A DNA stretch of 64,000 nucleotides from Oscillospiraceae bacterium (GTDB lineage: Bacteria; Bacillota; Clostridia; Oscillospirales; Acutalibacteraceae). Under the pieces are notes generated by a model. The model saw nothing but the letters and a program-made list of their open reading frames with translations. It did no database searches and was not told where the DNA came from. The stretch is from assembly GCA_902792985.1 (NCBI GenBank), contig CADBBT010000001.1:1-64000 (forward strand), given 5' to 3'. The translations under genes were made by a program, and so were the position numbers. Within the stretch, counting starts at the first letter, position 1. The number at the start of each line of letters is the position of its first letter. Positions 31,401 to 39,829 of the stretch are shown here, piece by piece.

Positions 31401-32519
31401 GCCGAGCGTGCGCGAAGAACCGGCAAATTTATCGAACGGCCATTTCGGGAACTTGACGACCACATAGTCCACGGTCGGCTCAAAGCAGGCGCAGGTCTTG
31501 CCCGTGATGTCGTTCTTGATCTCATCAAGGGTATAGCCCAGCGCGAGCTTCGTTGTGATCTTCGCAATCGGATAGCCCGTTGCCTTACTCGCGAGCGCGG
31601 ATGAACGCGACACGCGCGGGTTGACCTCGATCACGGCGTATTCAAACGAATCGGGGTTCAGCGCAAACTGGCAGTTGCAGCCGCCGACGATGCCGATGGA
31701 AGAGATCATCTGCAGCGCCGCTGTGCGCAGCATTTGATATTCCTTGTCGGAAAGCGTCAGCGCCGGCGCAACAACGATGGAATCGCCGGTGTGGATACCG
31801 ACGGGGTCGACGTTTTCCATGGAGCACACGGCGATCACGTTGCCCACGCTGTCGCGCATGGTCTCAAACTCGATCTCCTTCCAGCCGGAGATGCATTTTT
31901 CGATGAGCACCTGCGTGATGGGTGAAAGATCCAGACCTGTCTTTGCAATGACGCGCAATTCCTCTTCCGTGTCCGCAATGCCGCCGCCGGTGCCGCCAAG
32001 CGTAAATGCCGGACGCACGATGACGGGATAGCCGATCTTTTTGGCAATGCGCAGCGCGCTTTCCACGTCCTGTGCAATGTCAGAGGGTACGCACGGCTGG
32101 CCGATCGCCTTCATCGTGTCGCGGAACAGCTCACGGTCCTCGGCCTTGTCGATGGCGTCAACACCGGTGCCGAGCAGACGTACGCCGTATTTGCGCAGCG
32201 TGCCGTCGCGTGAAAGCTGCATGGCGATGGTCAGACCCGTTTGACCGCCAAGGCCGGCAAGCAGACCGTCCGGGCGCTCTTTTTCAATGATGCGGCGCAC
32301 CGTTTCGGCGTTCAGCGGCTCAAGATAGATCTCATCGGCGAGGTTTTTATCTGTCATGATCGTTGCCGGATTGGAGTTCACAAGCACAACATTGATGCCC
32401 TCGTCGCGCAGCACGCGGCAAGCCTGTGCGCCGGCGTAGTCAAACTCCGCCGCCTGTCCGATCACGATGGGACCGGAACCGATCACAAGCACTTTTCGAA
32501 TCGTCATATCCTTTGGCAT
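28485..32519 (-). CDS. carB: Fusion of carbamoyl-phosphate synthase large chain and diaminopimelate epimerase-like domain
   Basis: One uninterrupted 1344-residue frame. Residues 1 to about 1060 are CarB, with two ATP-grasp halves (GSGPIVIGQAAEFDYAG, GSGPIRIGQGIEFDYSS) and the C-terminal allosteric domain. Residues about 1068-1344 are a DapF-type epimerase (FAKMQSCGNDYIFIENF ... ERGNGATLACGTGACAA). The second catalytic Cys is present (Cys1287). The first is replaced by Ala1138 in MAGNSIRC, where DapF normally has CGNGxRC, and the GIGADG segment reads GIGGSG. The epimerase half may thus be altered or inactive. The in-frame Met1061 has no clear ribosome site. The ATG overlaps the carA stop by one base, and GGGAGGTG within carA is the ribosome site. 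Confidence 0.9.
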   Translation of the reverse strand: MPKDMTIRKVLVIGSGPIVIGQAAEFDYAGAQACRVLRDEGINVVLVNSNPATIMTDKNLADEIYLEPLNAETVRRIIEKERPDGLLAGLGGQTGLTIAMQLSRDGTLRKYGVRLLGTGVDAIDKAEDRELFRDTMKAIGQPCVPSDIAQDVESALRIAKKIGYPVIVRPAFTLGGTGGGIADTEEELRVIAKTGLDLSPITQVLIEKCISGWKEIEFETMRDSVGNVIAVCSMENVDPVGIHTGDSIVVAPALTLSDKEYQMLRTAALQMISSIGIVGGCNCQFALNPDSFEYAVIEVNPRVSRSSALASKATGYPIAKITTKLALGYTLDEIKNDITGKTCACFEPTVDYVVVKFPKWPFDKFAGSSRTLGTQMKATGEVMAIGQSFEAALMKAVRGAEISLDTLACPPLNDKDVRERLHEQNDRRIFTVFEALQKGVSVDEIFDITKIDRFFLHKIKKLADFEAHLAADGLQEGDYKKAKKLGYTDEAIRRISGSSNFTPRPFSYKMVDTCAAEFAAETPYFYSCSDDFCESRTFKRSGKDVVMVLGSGPIRIGQGIEFDYSSVHCVWTLRKMGYDVVIVNNNPETVSTDYDTADRLYFEPLCPEDVMNIIRVEDPIGVVVAFGGQTAIKLTKFLDEQGIPILGTSAEGIDTAEDRARFDALLEQFGIRRPKGMGVNTVEEAVAAAKQLGYPVLLRPSYVIGGQNMTISRSEEHTRTYMETILSGGIDNPVLVDKYMPGTELEVDVISDGKDVLIPGIMEHIERAGVHSGDSIAVYPPYNLSDKFLHKICDCSEKLALALGTKGLVNIQYLIYHNELYVIEVNPRASRTVPYISKVTNVPMVDLASRVMLGEKLAALGYGTGLYRTPPYCAVKVPVFSFEKLSDANSILGPEMKSTGEVLGIGKTMPEALFKGLTAAGFHVPSAWEKTDAGVLISVEESDYQEIIAVAKRFADLGMTLFATRGTAEAIASLGTTVVSVANASESDEITKLMESGKLHYIIYTGAVKDATVGDYTLLHRRAMQLSIPCLTSLDTANALAQILESRYNLENTELVDINSMRPWRQRIRFAKMQSCGNDYIFIENFDGKITCPESLCVDLCTEHYGIGGSGIVLIERSSIADAKMRSFNRDGSEGRMAGNSIRCVAKYLYDKGYVRSEILNIETVSGVLTLKLYLRDGKVNSVCVQMGKADLNPAALPAKIGAPRMLRYPMRVLGEDYEVTGVSVGNGHCVVFCDAIDAIDLETVGSAFEHADIFPERINTEFVRVIDRTTLRLRVWERGNGATLACGTGACAAVIAAVENGYCEKGKDIIAKLPGGDLTVNYTDDGVLLTGSAVMVYEGEFEY

Positions 32520-33577
32520 CAGTTGTCACCTCCCATCAGCGAAAGAAACCGGTCGAACAAAAAGCCGGTGTCGTTGGGGCCGGCACAGGCCTCCGGATGG
32601 AACTGTACGGTAAAGCAGCGGCGTGAGGGATACTGCACGCCCTCCACGCTGCCGTCGTTGGCGTTGATATAGTTGATGACCGCCTTGTTTTCCAGGCTCT
32701 GCGCCACAACCGCGTAGCCGTGGTTCTGGCTTGTGATGAAAGTGCGTGTGCCAAGCATATCCTTGACCGGCTGGTTGCCGCCGCGGTGACCGTAGGGCAG
32801 CTTTTCCGTGTCGCCGCCCATGGCGAGCGCCACAAGCTGGTGGCCCAGACAGATGCCGAAGATCGGCACCGTGCCCAAAAGTGTTCTGATCTGCTCAATG
32901 CAGTATGTGTTCTCCTTCGGGTCGCCGGGACCGTTGGAAAGCATCACGCCGTCCGGCTTTGCCGCAAGGATCTCTTCGGCGCTCGTGTTTTGCGGAACGA
33001 CCGTCACATCGCAGCCGCGTTGGTTCAGCGAGCGCACGATATTGCGTTTTTCCCCGTAGTCGATCAACGTCACGTTATAGCGCTTTTTGCCTTCCGCCGG
33101 GAAGAACTGGGTCTCCTTGTGGCTGACAGCGGCGACCACGCCTTTAACTTCATAATTGCGTACCGGCGTCAAATCGTGCGGGATCTCGTCGCAGATGATC
33201 GCGTTCATCACGCCCTCTTCGCGGATGATGCGCGTGAGCTGACGCGTATCGACGCCGCAGATGCCGGGAATGCCGTTATCCTTGAGAAATTTATCCAGCG
33301 GATACTGGCTGCGGAAGTTGGACGGGGTGTCGCAAAGCTCGCGCACCACATAGCCCTTGACAGCCGTCTGACCTTCAAAGTCCTCCTCGATCACGCCGTA
33401 GTTGCCGATCAGCGGGAAGGTCTGCATCACAATTTGTCCGGCGTAGCTCGGGTCGGTCAGCGTTTCCAGATAGCCGACCACGCCGGTGGTAAACACCAGC
33501 TCGCCGATGGAATCGCCTTTTGCGCCGATGCGCTCTCCTTCAAACACAACGCCGTTGCTCAATACAAGATATGCCAA
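32519..33577 (-). CDS. carA: Carbamoyl-phosphate synthase small chain
   Basis: 352 residues: an N-terminal CPSase small-chain domain (FTTGVVGYLETLTDPSYAGQIV) and a class I glutamine amidotransferase (PIFGICLGHQLVALA with the nucleophile Cys, and QFHPEACAGPNDT with the His/Glu pair). It supplies ammonia to CarB. Translation starts with TTG at 33577, 6-7 nt after GAAGGAGGG; no ATG is available there. It lies 15 nt after argF and overlaps carB by one base. Confidence 0.96.
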   Translation of the reverse strand: MAYLVLSNGVVFEGERIGAKGDSIGELVFTTGVVGYLETLTDPSYAGQIVMQTFPLIGNYGVIEEDFEGQTAVKGYVVRELCDTPSNFRSQYPLDKFLKDNGIPGICGVDTRQLTRIIREEGVMNAIICDEIPHDLTPVRNYEVKGVVAAVSHKETQFFPAEGKKRYNVTLIDYGEKRNIVRSLNQRGCDVTVVPQNTSAEEILAAKPDGVMLSNGPGDPKENTYCIEQIRTLLGTVPIFGICLGHQLVALAMGGDTEKLPYGHRGGNQPVKDMLGTRTFITSQNHGYAVVAQSLENKAVINYINANDGSVEGVQYPSRRCFTVQFHPEACAGPNDTGFLFDRFLSLMGGDN

Positions 33578-33592
33578 AAGGATCCCTCCTTC

Positions 33593-34579
33593 TTATAAGG
33601 TCATCGCCATGACCGCCTTAATGGTATGCATACGGTTTTCGGCCTCGTCAAAAACGATGGACTGTGCGCTTTCGAACACCTCGTCGGTCACTTCCATCGC
33701 CGTCAGACCGAATTTTTCAAAAATTTCTCTGCCGACCGTGGTCTTTAAATCATGGAACGCGGGCAGACAGTGCATAAACCGGCACTGTGCGCCGGCGTTT
33801 TTCATCAGCGCCGCGTTGACCTGATAGGGCAACAGATCGTCGATGCGCTCTTTCCAAACGCTCTCCGGCTCGCCCATCGAGACCCAGACGTCCGTATAAA
33901 TCACATCGGCGCCTTTGGTCGCCTCCATCGGATCCTCAATGAAATCCAGCGTCGCGCCGGTGTCCTTTGCAACGGTCTGACATTGCGCGATCAGCGCCGC
34001 GTCCGGGAAATACTTTTTCGGCGCGCAGGCCACAAAATGCAGCCCCATCTTCGCGCAGCCGACCATCAGGGAGTTGCCCATATTATAGCGCGCGTCGCCC
34101 ATATAGACGAACTTGCGGCCGGCGAGCGAGCCGAAATGCTCGCGGATGGTCAAAAAGTCCGCAAGAATTTGCGTGGGATGGAACTCGTTTGTCAGTCCGT
34201 TCCAAACCACCACGCCGCTTTGCGCCGCCAGCTCCTCCACGATCTCCTGCCCGAAGCCGCGGTATTCGATGCCGTCAAACATCCGGCCCAGTACACGCGC
34301 GGTGTCGGCGATGCTCTCTTTTTTGCCGATCTGGGAGCTTTTCGGGTCCAGATATACGGGGTGCATACCGAGATCGGCAGCGGCAACCTCAAACGCGCAG
34401 CGGGTGCGCGTGCTTGTTTTTTCAAAAATGAGCGCAACGTTCTTACCCTCATGCAGCCGGTGCGGAATACCGGCCTTTTTCTGCGCCTTCAGTTCAGCCG
34501 CCGTATCAAGCATGGCGGTGATCTCTTCGGGCGTGAAATCAAGCAGCTTTAAAAAGCTTCTGCCTTTCAAATTGACCAT
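33593..34579 (-). CDS. argF: Ornithine carbamoyltransferase
   Basis: 328 residues. It joins carbamoyl phosphate and ornithine to citrulline. Diagnostic motifs: [14 protein letters not shown] (STRTR, carbamoyl-phosphate site), [17 protein letters not shown] (HPTQ) and [10 protein letters not shown] (HCLP, ornithine side). It sits directly upstream of carAB, which make its carbamoyl-phosphate substrate. A biosynthetic role fits this context better than catabolic arginine deiminase use, since no arcA or arcC is seen. GGAGG lies before the ATG. Confidence 0.96.
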   Translation of the reverse strand: MVNLKGRSFLKLLDFTPEEITAMLDTAAELKAQKKAGIPHRLHEGKNVALIFEKTSTRTRCAFEVAAADLGMHPVYLDPKSSQIGKKESIADTARVLGRMFDGIEYRGFGQEIVEELAAQSGVVVWNGLTNEFHPTQILADFLTIREHFGSLAGRKFVYMGDARYNMGNSLMVGCAKMGLHFVACAPKKYFPDAALIAQCQTVAKDTGATLDFIEDPMEATKGADVIYTDVWVSMGEPESVWKERIDDLLPYQVNAALMKNAGAQCRFMHCLPAFHDLKTTVGREIFEKFGLTAMEVTDEVFESAQSIVFDEAENRMHTIKAVMAMTL

Positions 34580-34590
34580 AATGTGCCTCC

Positions 34591-35313
34591 TTACAGCACC
34601 TTTGCGAGGAAGGATTGCAGACGTTCCGACTGCGGGTGGTTAAAAATTTCATCGGGTGTGCCCTCTTCGGCAATCACACCGTCGTCAAGGAAAATCACGC
34701 GGTTGCTCACCTCGCGGGCAAAGCCCATCTCATGCGTGACAACGACCATCGTCATGCCGGCTTTTGCCAGCTCCTTCATCACGTCCAGCACCTCGCCGAC
34801 CATCTCCGGGTCAAGCGCGCTTGTCGGTTCGTCAAAAAGCATGACGTCCGGCTCCATGCAAAGCGCACGGCAAATCGCCACACGCTGCTGCTGTCCGCCG
34901 GAAAGCTGGCTCGGACGGTCGGATGCGCGGTCGGCAAGTCCCACGCGCTCAAGCAGCTCCAGGGCTTTTTTCTGCGCGTCGTCCTTGCTCATCTTTTTGA
35001 GCATCATCGGCGCGGTCGTCAGGTTTTCCATGATGGTCATGTGCGGGAACAGATTGAACTGCTGGAACACCATGCCCATCTTCTGGCGGTGGGCGTTGAG
35101 ATCGATGTGTTTATCCATCAGATTGTCGCCCTCAAAAATAATGCTGCCGCCGGTCGGTTTTTCCAGCATATTCAAGCAGCGCAAAAAGGTGCTTTTTCCG
35201 GAACCGGAAGGACCGATCACACAGACCACATCACCCTTGTTGATGGTGACGTTGATGCCGTTCAGGACGTTTTCGCCTCCGAAATGTTTTTCAAGATTTA
35301 CGACGTCGATCAT
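34591..35313 (-). CDS. Polar amino-acid ABC transporter ATP-binding protein
   Basis: 240 residues, a complete GlnQ-type ATPase: Walker [11 protein letters not shown]-loop VFQQFNLF, signature [15 protein letters not shown], Walker [14 protein letters not shown], and the H-loop VTHEMGFA. Its start overlaps the permease end by 23 bases. It lies 11 nt upstream of argF, so uptake and arginine synthesis genes share an operon. Confidence 0.95.
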   Translation of the reverse strand: MIDVVNLEKHFGGENVLNGINVTINKGDVVCVIGPSGSGKSTFLRCLNMLEKPTGGSIIFEGDNLMDKHIDLNAHRQKMGMVFQQFNLFPHMTIMENLTTAPMMLKKMSKDDAQKKALELLERVGLADRASDRPSQLSGGQQQRVAICRALCMEPDVMLFDEPTSALDPEMVGEVLDVMKELAKAGMTMVVVTHEMGFAREVSNRVIFLDDGVIAEEGTPDEIFNHPQSERLQSFLAKVL

Positions 35314-35986
35314 TGACGGACAGCCTCCTTTCCAGAACTTTAAGCAGACGGGTCAAAAGGATCACAAGCACCAGATACACCACAGCCACAAGCGTCAGCG
35401 GCACAACGGCGTTATAGGTGTTGTTGCGCACAAGGTTGCCGGCGCGCGTGAGGTCAACGACCGTCACATAACCGGCGACGGAGGTTTCCTTCAGCAGCGC
35501 GATCAGCTCGTTGAAGATCGCGGGCAGAATGTAGCGGATCGCCTGTGGCAGAATGATCTTGCGCATGGTCTGCATCTTCGACATGCCGAGACTGCGACCG
35601 GCCTCCATCTGGCCGATGTTCACGGCGTTCAGACCCGAGCGCACCAGCTCCGCCATATAGGCGCCGGAGTTGATGCCGAAGGTCAGCGTGGCAATGGCGA
35701 TGCCGTTGCTGCTCTTTGCAAAAACCACAAAGAAGAAGATCAGCAGCAGCACGACCACGGGGATGCCGCGCACCACAGTGGTATAAAGATCGCACAGCCA
35801 GACCAGCGGCTTCATCGGTTTACTGTCTTCGCCGAAATACTTGATCACGGCGACGATCGTGCCGATCACAAGGCCGATCACAAGCGCGCCCAGGGTGATG
35901 ATGAGCGTGTTTTTAAAGCCCTCGAGCATCAAATTGTAATAGCCTTTTTCAATAAAGATTTCCTGAAACTTTGTAAAGAAAGACAC
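35291..35986 (-). CDS. Polar amino-acid ABC transporter permease
   Basis: 231 residues of the HisMQ/GlnP type: [45 protein letters not shown] and the EAA loop [27 protein letters not shown] chose the GTG at 35986, which has GGGAGGG upstream. An in-frame ATG at 36019 lies inside a terminator-like hairpin and is unlikely. Confidence 0.92.
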   Translation of the reverse strand: MSFFTKFQEIFIEKGYYNLMLEGFKNTLIITLGALVIGLVIGTIVAVIKYFGEDSKPMKPLVWLCDLYTTVVRGIPVVVLLLIFFFVVFAKSSNGIAIATLTFGINSGAYMAELVRSGLNAVNIGQMEAGRSLGMSKMQTMRKIILPQAIRYILPAIFNELIALLKETSVAGYVTVVDLTRAGNLVRNNTYNAVVPLTLVAVVYLVLVILLTRLLKVLERRLSVNDRRRKS

Positions 35987-36002
35987 GGTCTTCCCTCCCT
36001 TT

Positions 36003-36038
36003 AAAAAAGTTCGCTGCATCGACGACCGATGCAGCGAA
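36003..36038 (-). terminator. Internal hairpin between binding-protein and permease genes
   Basis: On the minus strand an 11-bp stem (arms 36010-36020 and 36028-36038) is followed by CTTTTTT. It sits between a highly expressed type of gene (binding protein) and its permease, and probably gives partial termination or protects the upstream mRNA end. Confidence 0.75.
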
Positions 36039-36072
36039 ACAACAGATCGCTATACTATGAAGTTTGAATCGC

Positions 36073-36894
36073 TCAGACCGTCGGATCCACGGAAGGATCG
36101 ACATATTCTGCGCCGTAGGAATCGAACAGACTCTTCACGGTGCCGTCTGCAATCAGTTCCGCCAGTGCGCCGTTGATCGCTTCGATCAGCGCGTTGTTGC
36201 CGAGTTTGGAAGCAAAGCCGTAGGGCTCATAGGTAAGCGGCTCGTCAAGGACGACCAGCTTGTCTTCATGCTCTTCGTTATATGTGGCAACCATGTCGAG
36301 CGCGGTGAGCTTGTCGATGGCCCAAACGTCCACTTTGCCGGTCGTCAGCGCCATCTGCGCGTCTGCGTTGGCGGTAAAGGCACTGTTTTTCAGGTTGTTT
36401 TTCTGGCAATACAGTTCAGCGGTCGTGCTGGTCTGGCAGGAGATCGCCTTGTCTTCAACATCAGCCTTGGTCTGGATCGGGCTGCCCTCGGGAACGACCA
36501 GAGAGATCGCGGACAGGCAGTACGGATTGGTGAACAGCGCATTTTCCTTGCGCTCTTCGGTGGCGGTGATGCCGGAAACGGCAAGGTCATATTTGCCGGC
36601 GTCAAGGCCGGTCAGGATCGCGTCGAAGTCATACTGGTCGATCTGCAGATCCACGCCGAGCTTTGTGCAGATGCGGCTGAGGATGTCGATCTCAATACCG
36701 GTCACGGAGCCGTCGTCGTTGAGGTTTTCAAACGGCGGGAAATCCGGGCTTGTTGCGATGACGAGTTTGCCTGCGTCAAGGACGTTTTGCAAAGAGTTGT
36801 CCACATCCGCGTCAGGCTTGTCGGTTTTGCCGCAAGCGGCAAAGCAAGCGAGCACAAGCATCAGTGCGAGTACGATGGAAAGTGTTTTTTTCAT
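36073..36894 (-). CDS. Polar amino-acid ABC transporter substrate-binding lipoprotein
   Basis: 273 residues. A lipoprotein signal peptide ends in VLACFAAC, so Cys is lipidated. The mature part is an SBP_bac_3 protein: KLVIATSPDFPPFENLNDDGSVTGIEIDI, DFDAILTGLDAGKYDLAVSGITATEERKENALFTNPY, and KVDVWAIDKLTALDMV. Specificity is not readable; the shared operon with argF-carAB suggests a basic amino acid or glutamine (inference). I chose the ATG at 36894, with AAAGG upstream. Confidence 0.93.
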   Translation of the reverse strand: MKKTLSIVLALMLVLACFAACGKTDKPDADVDNSLQNVLDAGKLVIATSPDFPPFENLNDDGSVTGIEIDILSRICTKLGVDLQIDQYDFDAILTGLDAGKYDLAVSGITATEERKENALFTNPYCLSAISLVVPEGSPIQTKADVEDKAISCQTSTTAELYCQKNNLKNSAFTANADAQMALTTGKVDVWAIDKLTALDMVATYNEEHEDKLVVLDEPLTYEPYGFASKLGNNALIEAINGALAELIADGTVKSLFDSYGAEYVDPSVDPTV

Positions 36895-36948
36895 GTCAGT
36901 CAGCCTTTCTTTCTGAATTGAATTAAGCGCTTCTATATGCACGGATGA

Positions 36949-36977
36949 AGTATACAGCAAAGTGCCCCTTTTGTCAA
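36949..36977 (-). promoter_or_regulatory. Promoter of the ABC-argF-carAB-dapF cluster
   Basis: Minus-strand TTGACA (36972-36977), 17 nt, TATACT (36949-36954). Confidence 0.75.
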
Positions 36978-37023
36978 GTCTTTTTCATGAAAAAACGAAA
37001 AATATACACGTTTTCAAGTAATT

Positions 37024-37051
37024 ATGCATATTTCTTCGTAATTTTATGCAT
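37024..37051. promoter_or_regulatory. Pair of ATGCAT sites between divergent promoters
   Basis: ATGCAT at 37024-37029 and again at 37046-37051, in AT-rich context and 22 bp (two helical turns) apart. The pair lies between the divergent promoters of the transport/arginine cluster and asnA. A regulator such as ArgR is possible, but the match to known ARG boxes is poor. Confidence 0.3.
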
Positions 37052-37068
37052 TCGCGGAAAATTTCCGG

Positions 37069-37097
37069 TTGACATTGCCTTTTTTTATTGGTATAAT
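37069..37097 (+). promoter_or_regulatory. Promoter of asnA
   Basis: TTGACA (37069-37074), 17 nt, TATAAT (37092-37097): a full consensus promoter 33 nt before the start codon. Confidence 0.88.
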
Positions 37098-37130
37098 ACC
37101 GGTTGTATTTTAAAAAAAGAGGTGTGCTTT

Positions 37131-38135
37131 ATGTCCAACTGCATCATTCCGGAAAACTATCAATCGCACCTTTCCCTGCGGCAAACAGAGCTTGCCATCA
37201 AGAAGGTCAAGGATTTTTTTGAGCGCGATCTTGCGATCCAGCTCAACCTCACGCGCGTTTCGGCGCCGCTGTTTGTCAACGCCGCCAGCGGCCTCAACGA
37301 CAACCTCAACGGAACAGAGCGCCCCGTTTCCTTTGATGTGTTCAGCGGCGAGCAGTTTGAGATCGTCCACTCCCTTGCAAAATGGAAGCGCTACGCGCTG
37401 AAAATGTACGGCTTCGGCGAAGACGAGGGTCTGTATACCGACATGAACGCCATCCGCCGCGACGAGGACACCGACAATATCCATTCGATCTTTGTGGATC
37501 AGTGGGACTGGGAAAAGATCATCACCCGCGAGACGCGCAATCTTGACACGCTCAAAAAGACCGTTGAGCTCATCTATGCCGCGCTGCGCCACACGGAGTA
37601 TTACATCACGAAAGAATACAATTTCATCGGCTCCCTTTTGCCGGAGGACATCCATTTCCTCACCGCGCTCGAGCTTGAAGAACGCTATCCGAACCTTTCC
37701 CGCAAAGAGCGTGAATACGCCGCGGCAAAGGAATACGGCGCGATCTTCCTGATTGGCATCGGCGGCGCACTCAAGGACGGAAAGCCGCACGACGGCCGCG
37801 CCCCGGACTATGACGATTGGACGCTCAACGGCGACATCATCGTTTATTACCCGGTGCTCGACATTGCGCTGGAGCTGTCCTCCATGGGCATCCGTGTGGA
37901 CGAGGAAGCGCTGAACCGTCAGCTTGCAATCGCCGGCTGCGAAGACCGCAAATCTCTGCCCTTCCACAAGGCGCTGCTGTCCGGCGAGCTGCCGCTGACG
38001 ATCGGCGGCGGCATCGGTCAAAGCCGCATGTGTATGTTCTTTTTGCGCAAGGCGCACATCGGCGAGGTGCAGTCCTCGTTCTGGGATCAGGAGACCGTGG
38101 ACTATTGCAAAGCGCACGGCGCGCCGCTGCTGTAA
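37131..38135 (+). CDS. asnA: Aspartate-ammonia ligase (asparagine synthetase A)
   Basis: 334 residues, a class II aminoacyl-tRNA-synthetase-like enzyme that makes asparagine from aspartate and ammonia with ATP. Family blocks: LTRVSAPLFVNAASGLNDNLNGTERPVSFD, HSLAKWKRYAL, GEDEGLYTDMNAIRRDED, HSIFVDQWDWE and GGGIGQSRMCMFFLRKAHIGEVQ. The AGAGGTG ribosome site precedes the ATG at 37131. It stands alone with its own strong promoter and a terminator at 38218-38266. Confidence 0.97.
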   Translation: MSNCIIPENYQSHLSLRQTELAIKKVKDFFERDLAIQLNLTRVSAPLFVNAASGLNDNLNGTERPVSFDVFSGEQFEIVHSLAKWKRYALKMYGFGEDEGLYTDMNAIRRDEDTDNIHSIFVDQWDWEKIITRETRNLDTLKKTVELIYAALRHTEYYITKEYNFIGSLLPEDIHFLTALELEERYPNLSRKEREYAAAKEYGAIFLIGIGGALKDGKPHDGRAPDYDDWTLNGDIIVYYPVLDIALELSSMGIRVDEEALNRQLAIAGCEDRKSLPFHKALLSGELPLTIGGGIGQSRMCMFFLRKAHIGEVQSSFWDQETVDYCKAHGAPLL

Positions 38136-38217
38136 AAAAGTTCGCGTTCCCGGAACGTGCGCTGCCCGCTCGAAAAAAAATCAGCGCGTCAGTGTTTGCA
38201 GAACACCTTTTTCAAAA

Positions 38218-38266
38218 ATAAAAAGTGCTTTTTCAGTGAACTTTGAAAAAAGCACTTTTCTTTTTT
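38218..38266 (+). terminator. Terminator of asnA
   Basis: AAAAGTGCTTTTTC and GAAAAAAGCACTTTT pair around a short loop and are followed by CTTTTTT. Confidence 0.8.
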
Positions 38267-38440
38267 GCGCTCGTTGCGGCGGGGCCCGTGCTGCGCACGG
38301 CTTCCGAGGGGCGCAAACTACGCGGGTTCTCTTTTCGCAAGTGCTCCCGCGCCCCTCGGGCGCGCGGCGCAAAGCGCCGCGCGGTCCCGCCGCCTGCCAA
38401 AACGGGACTGCCGCATTCCGCAAAATGCAGCAGCCCCGCG
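38267..38440. repeat. GC-rich palindromic intergenic segment
   Basis: The 307-nt interval between asnA and the oxidoreductase holds the asnA terminator and then a very GC-rich block with nested hairpins, such as GGCGC-AAA-GCGCC near 38365 and GAGGGGCGC/GCGCCCCTC. The open frames across it read as low-complexity Arg/Ala/Pro and are not credible genes. Confidence 0.5.
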
Positions 38441-38442
38441 TT

Positions 38443-39768
38443 TTAATGAAAAACAAAGCAGTCATTGTATCGCCGCTGCCACGATTGCACCTTTGAAAGC
38501 GCATACGTCTGTGGGATCGCATTCGCAACGCGCTTTGCGTGCAAAGCGCGACGCATCCAAAGGGCAGTTTGTGCGATCAGCTTCGGCTTTTGCAAGACGA
38601 TCGCTGTTTTTTTCAGTATTTTTCCGGCAGTGAGCTTGTTCGGGTTATCGGGATCGGTGGAAACGAGGCCCATGTCCTCGTTGGTGACCGCACCGCAACC
38701 GAAAAGCCAGTTCAGCAGATCGGTGTCGATGCCCAGTACCCAGCGCTTCACGATGTCCACAAACGCATACTTCGCGCCGAGCTCTGCATAGTAACGCACC
38801 TGATACCCCCAGAGATTTGCGGCGGAAAAGTCCGTGATCTGCTGCGTTCCGATCCAATCCGCCAGCCAGACCGCCGCCTTCATAGATGCTTCGATCCCGC
38901 TGCCCATCATCGGCATCGTCATAAACGCGCTGTCACCGAGCAGAACGCAGCCGTCCGCGACCATGCCGGCATTCGGCGCACGCAGTGCGATCTTTGCCGT
39001 TATCCCTTCTTGCAGCACACGGTCGCTGCAAAAGGCGTTGTCATGGATAAGCTGTGCAACGGCGTGCGCGCGTTCTTCATCTGAAAGACCGCCGATGCGT
39101 CCGACAAACACATCCGCCTCGCCGCGGTCGTTCAGATTGCACCAGCTCAGACCGACACCGCCGAGATGCTTGATATAGATATTGCGGTCGGGGTCGGGCG
39201 CAGGTGTGCCGGGTTCCCATGCAAAAAAGCCGCGCCACGCTGTCATCACATCATCCGTCCCGGGCTGCGATTGCACGCCGAAACGCGCAGGAAGCTCAGC
39301 ACGAAACGGTGAAAAAAGCCCCGAAGCGTCGATCACAAGATCGAACCGCTGCGCCGTTTGACCGACGATGACGCCGGTCACGCGCGCGTTTTCCAAAAGC
39401 AGATGCTCCACCGGCGTTTCAAAGCGCAGACAGACGCCCGCCGTTTCGCAAAGCGCCGCCAGATGCGCGTTCAGTGCGCGGCGGGAGATGGAGATCTCCT
39501 CCATCGGCTTTGCAGAGGGGACACGCAGGCTGTTTTTGCAATCGGGAGAAATGAACAGCCGCTTGCCTTTGTTGGTGTAGCACGCGCGCGGCGGCTCCGG
39601 CAGATCGCAAAACGCGAAAATGTCGAAGCGGATATCGTCATACCACGGGTGTCCGAGCCCGTCACGCGGGCACTGCTCAAAAAGCGTCACAGCATGCCCC
39701 TGCTGCGCAAGCTTGATGGCGGCAACCGCGCCGCCCTGTCCGAATCCGATAACTGCTATGTCAGACAT
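38443..39768 (-). CDS. FAD-dependent oxidoreductase
   Basis: 441 residues. The dinucleotide motif at the N-terminus is IAVIGFGQGGAVAAIKLAQQGHAVTLFE. The GD motif is CVLLGDSAFMTMPMMGSGIEASMKAAVWLAD, typical of the geranylgeranyl-reductase/PHBH-like class. VIDASGLFSPFR gives the middle FAD contact. The C-terminus has a basic helical stretch and no transmembrane segment. I chose the ATG at 39768 (AAAGGGG upstream), 61 nt after the Nudix gene. It probably belongs to the flavin-reductase operon, which may supply reduced flavin. Substrate is unknown. Confidence 0.8.
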   Translation of the reverse strand: MSDIAVIGFGQGGAVAAIKLAQQGHAVTLFEQCPRDGLGHPWYDDIRFDIFAFCDLPEPPRACYTNKGKRLFISPDCKNSLRVPSAKPMEEISISRRALNAHLAALCETAGVCLRFETPVEHLLLENARVTGVIVGQTAQRFDLVIDASGLFSPFRAELPARFGVQSQPGTDDVMTAWRGFFAWEPGTPAPDPDRNIYIKHLGGVGLSWCNLNDRGEADVFVGRIGGLSDEERAHAVAQLIHDNAFCSDRVLQEGITAKIALRAPNAGMVADGCVLLGDSAFMTMPMMGSGIEASMKAAVWLADWIGTQQITDFSAANLWGYQVRYYAELGAKYAFVDIVKRWVLGIDTDLLNWLFGCGAVTNEDMGLVSTDPDNPNKLTAGKILKKTAIVLQKPKLIAQTALWMRRALHAKRVANAIPQTYALSKVQSWQRRYNDCFVFH

Positions 39769-39829
39769 GTGACCGACCCCTTTACTTTCGGCAGCACCGC
39801 ACACTTCAAGGATGCGATGTTCGCCTTGA

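Noticed and set aside
38236..38633. Open frames in the GC-rich block after asnA
   Set aside because: The block is made of nested palindromes and the translations are low complexity, in all frames alike.
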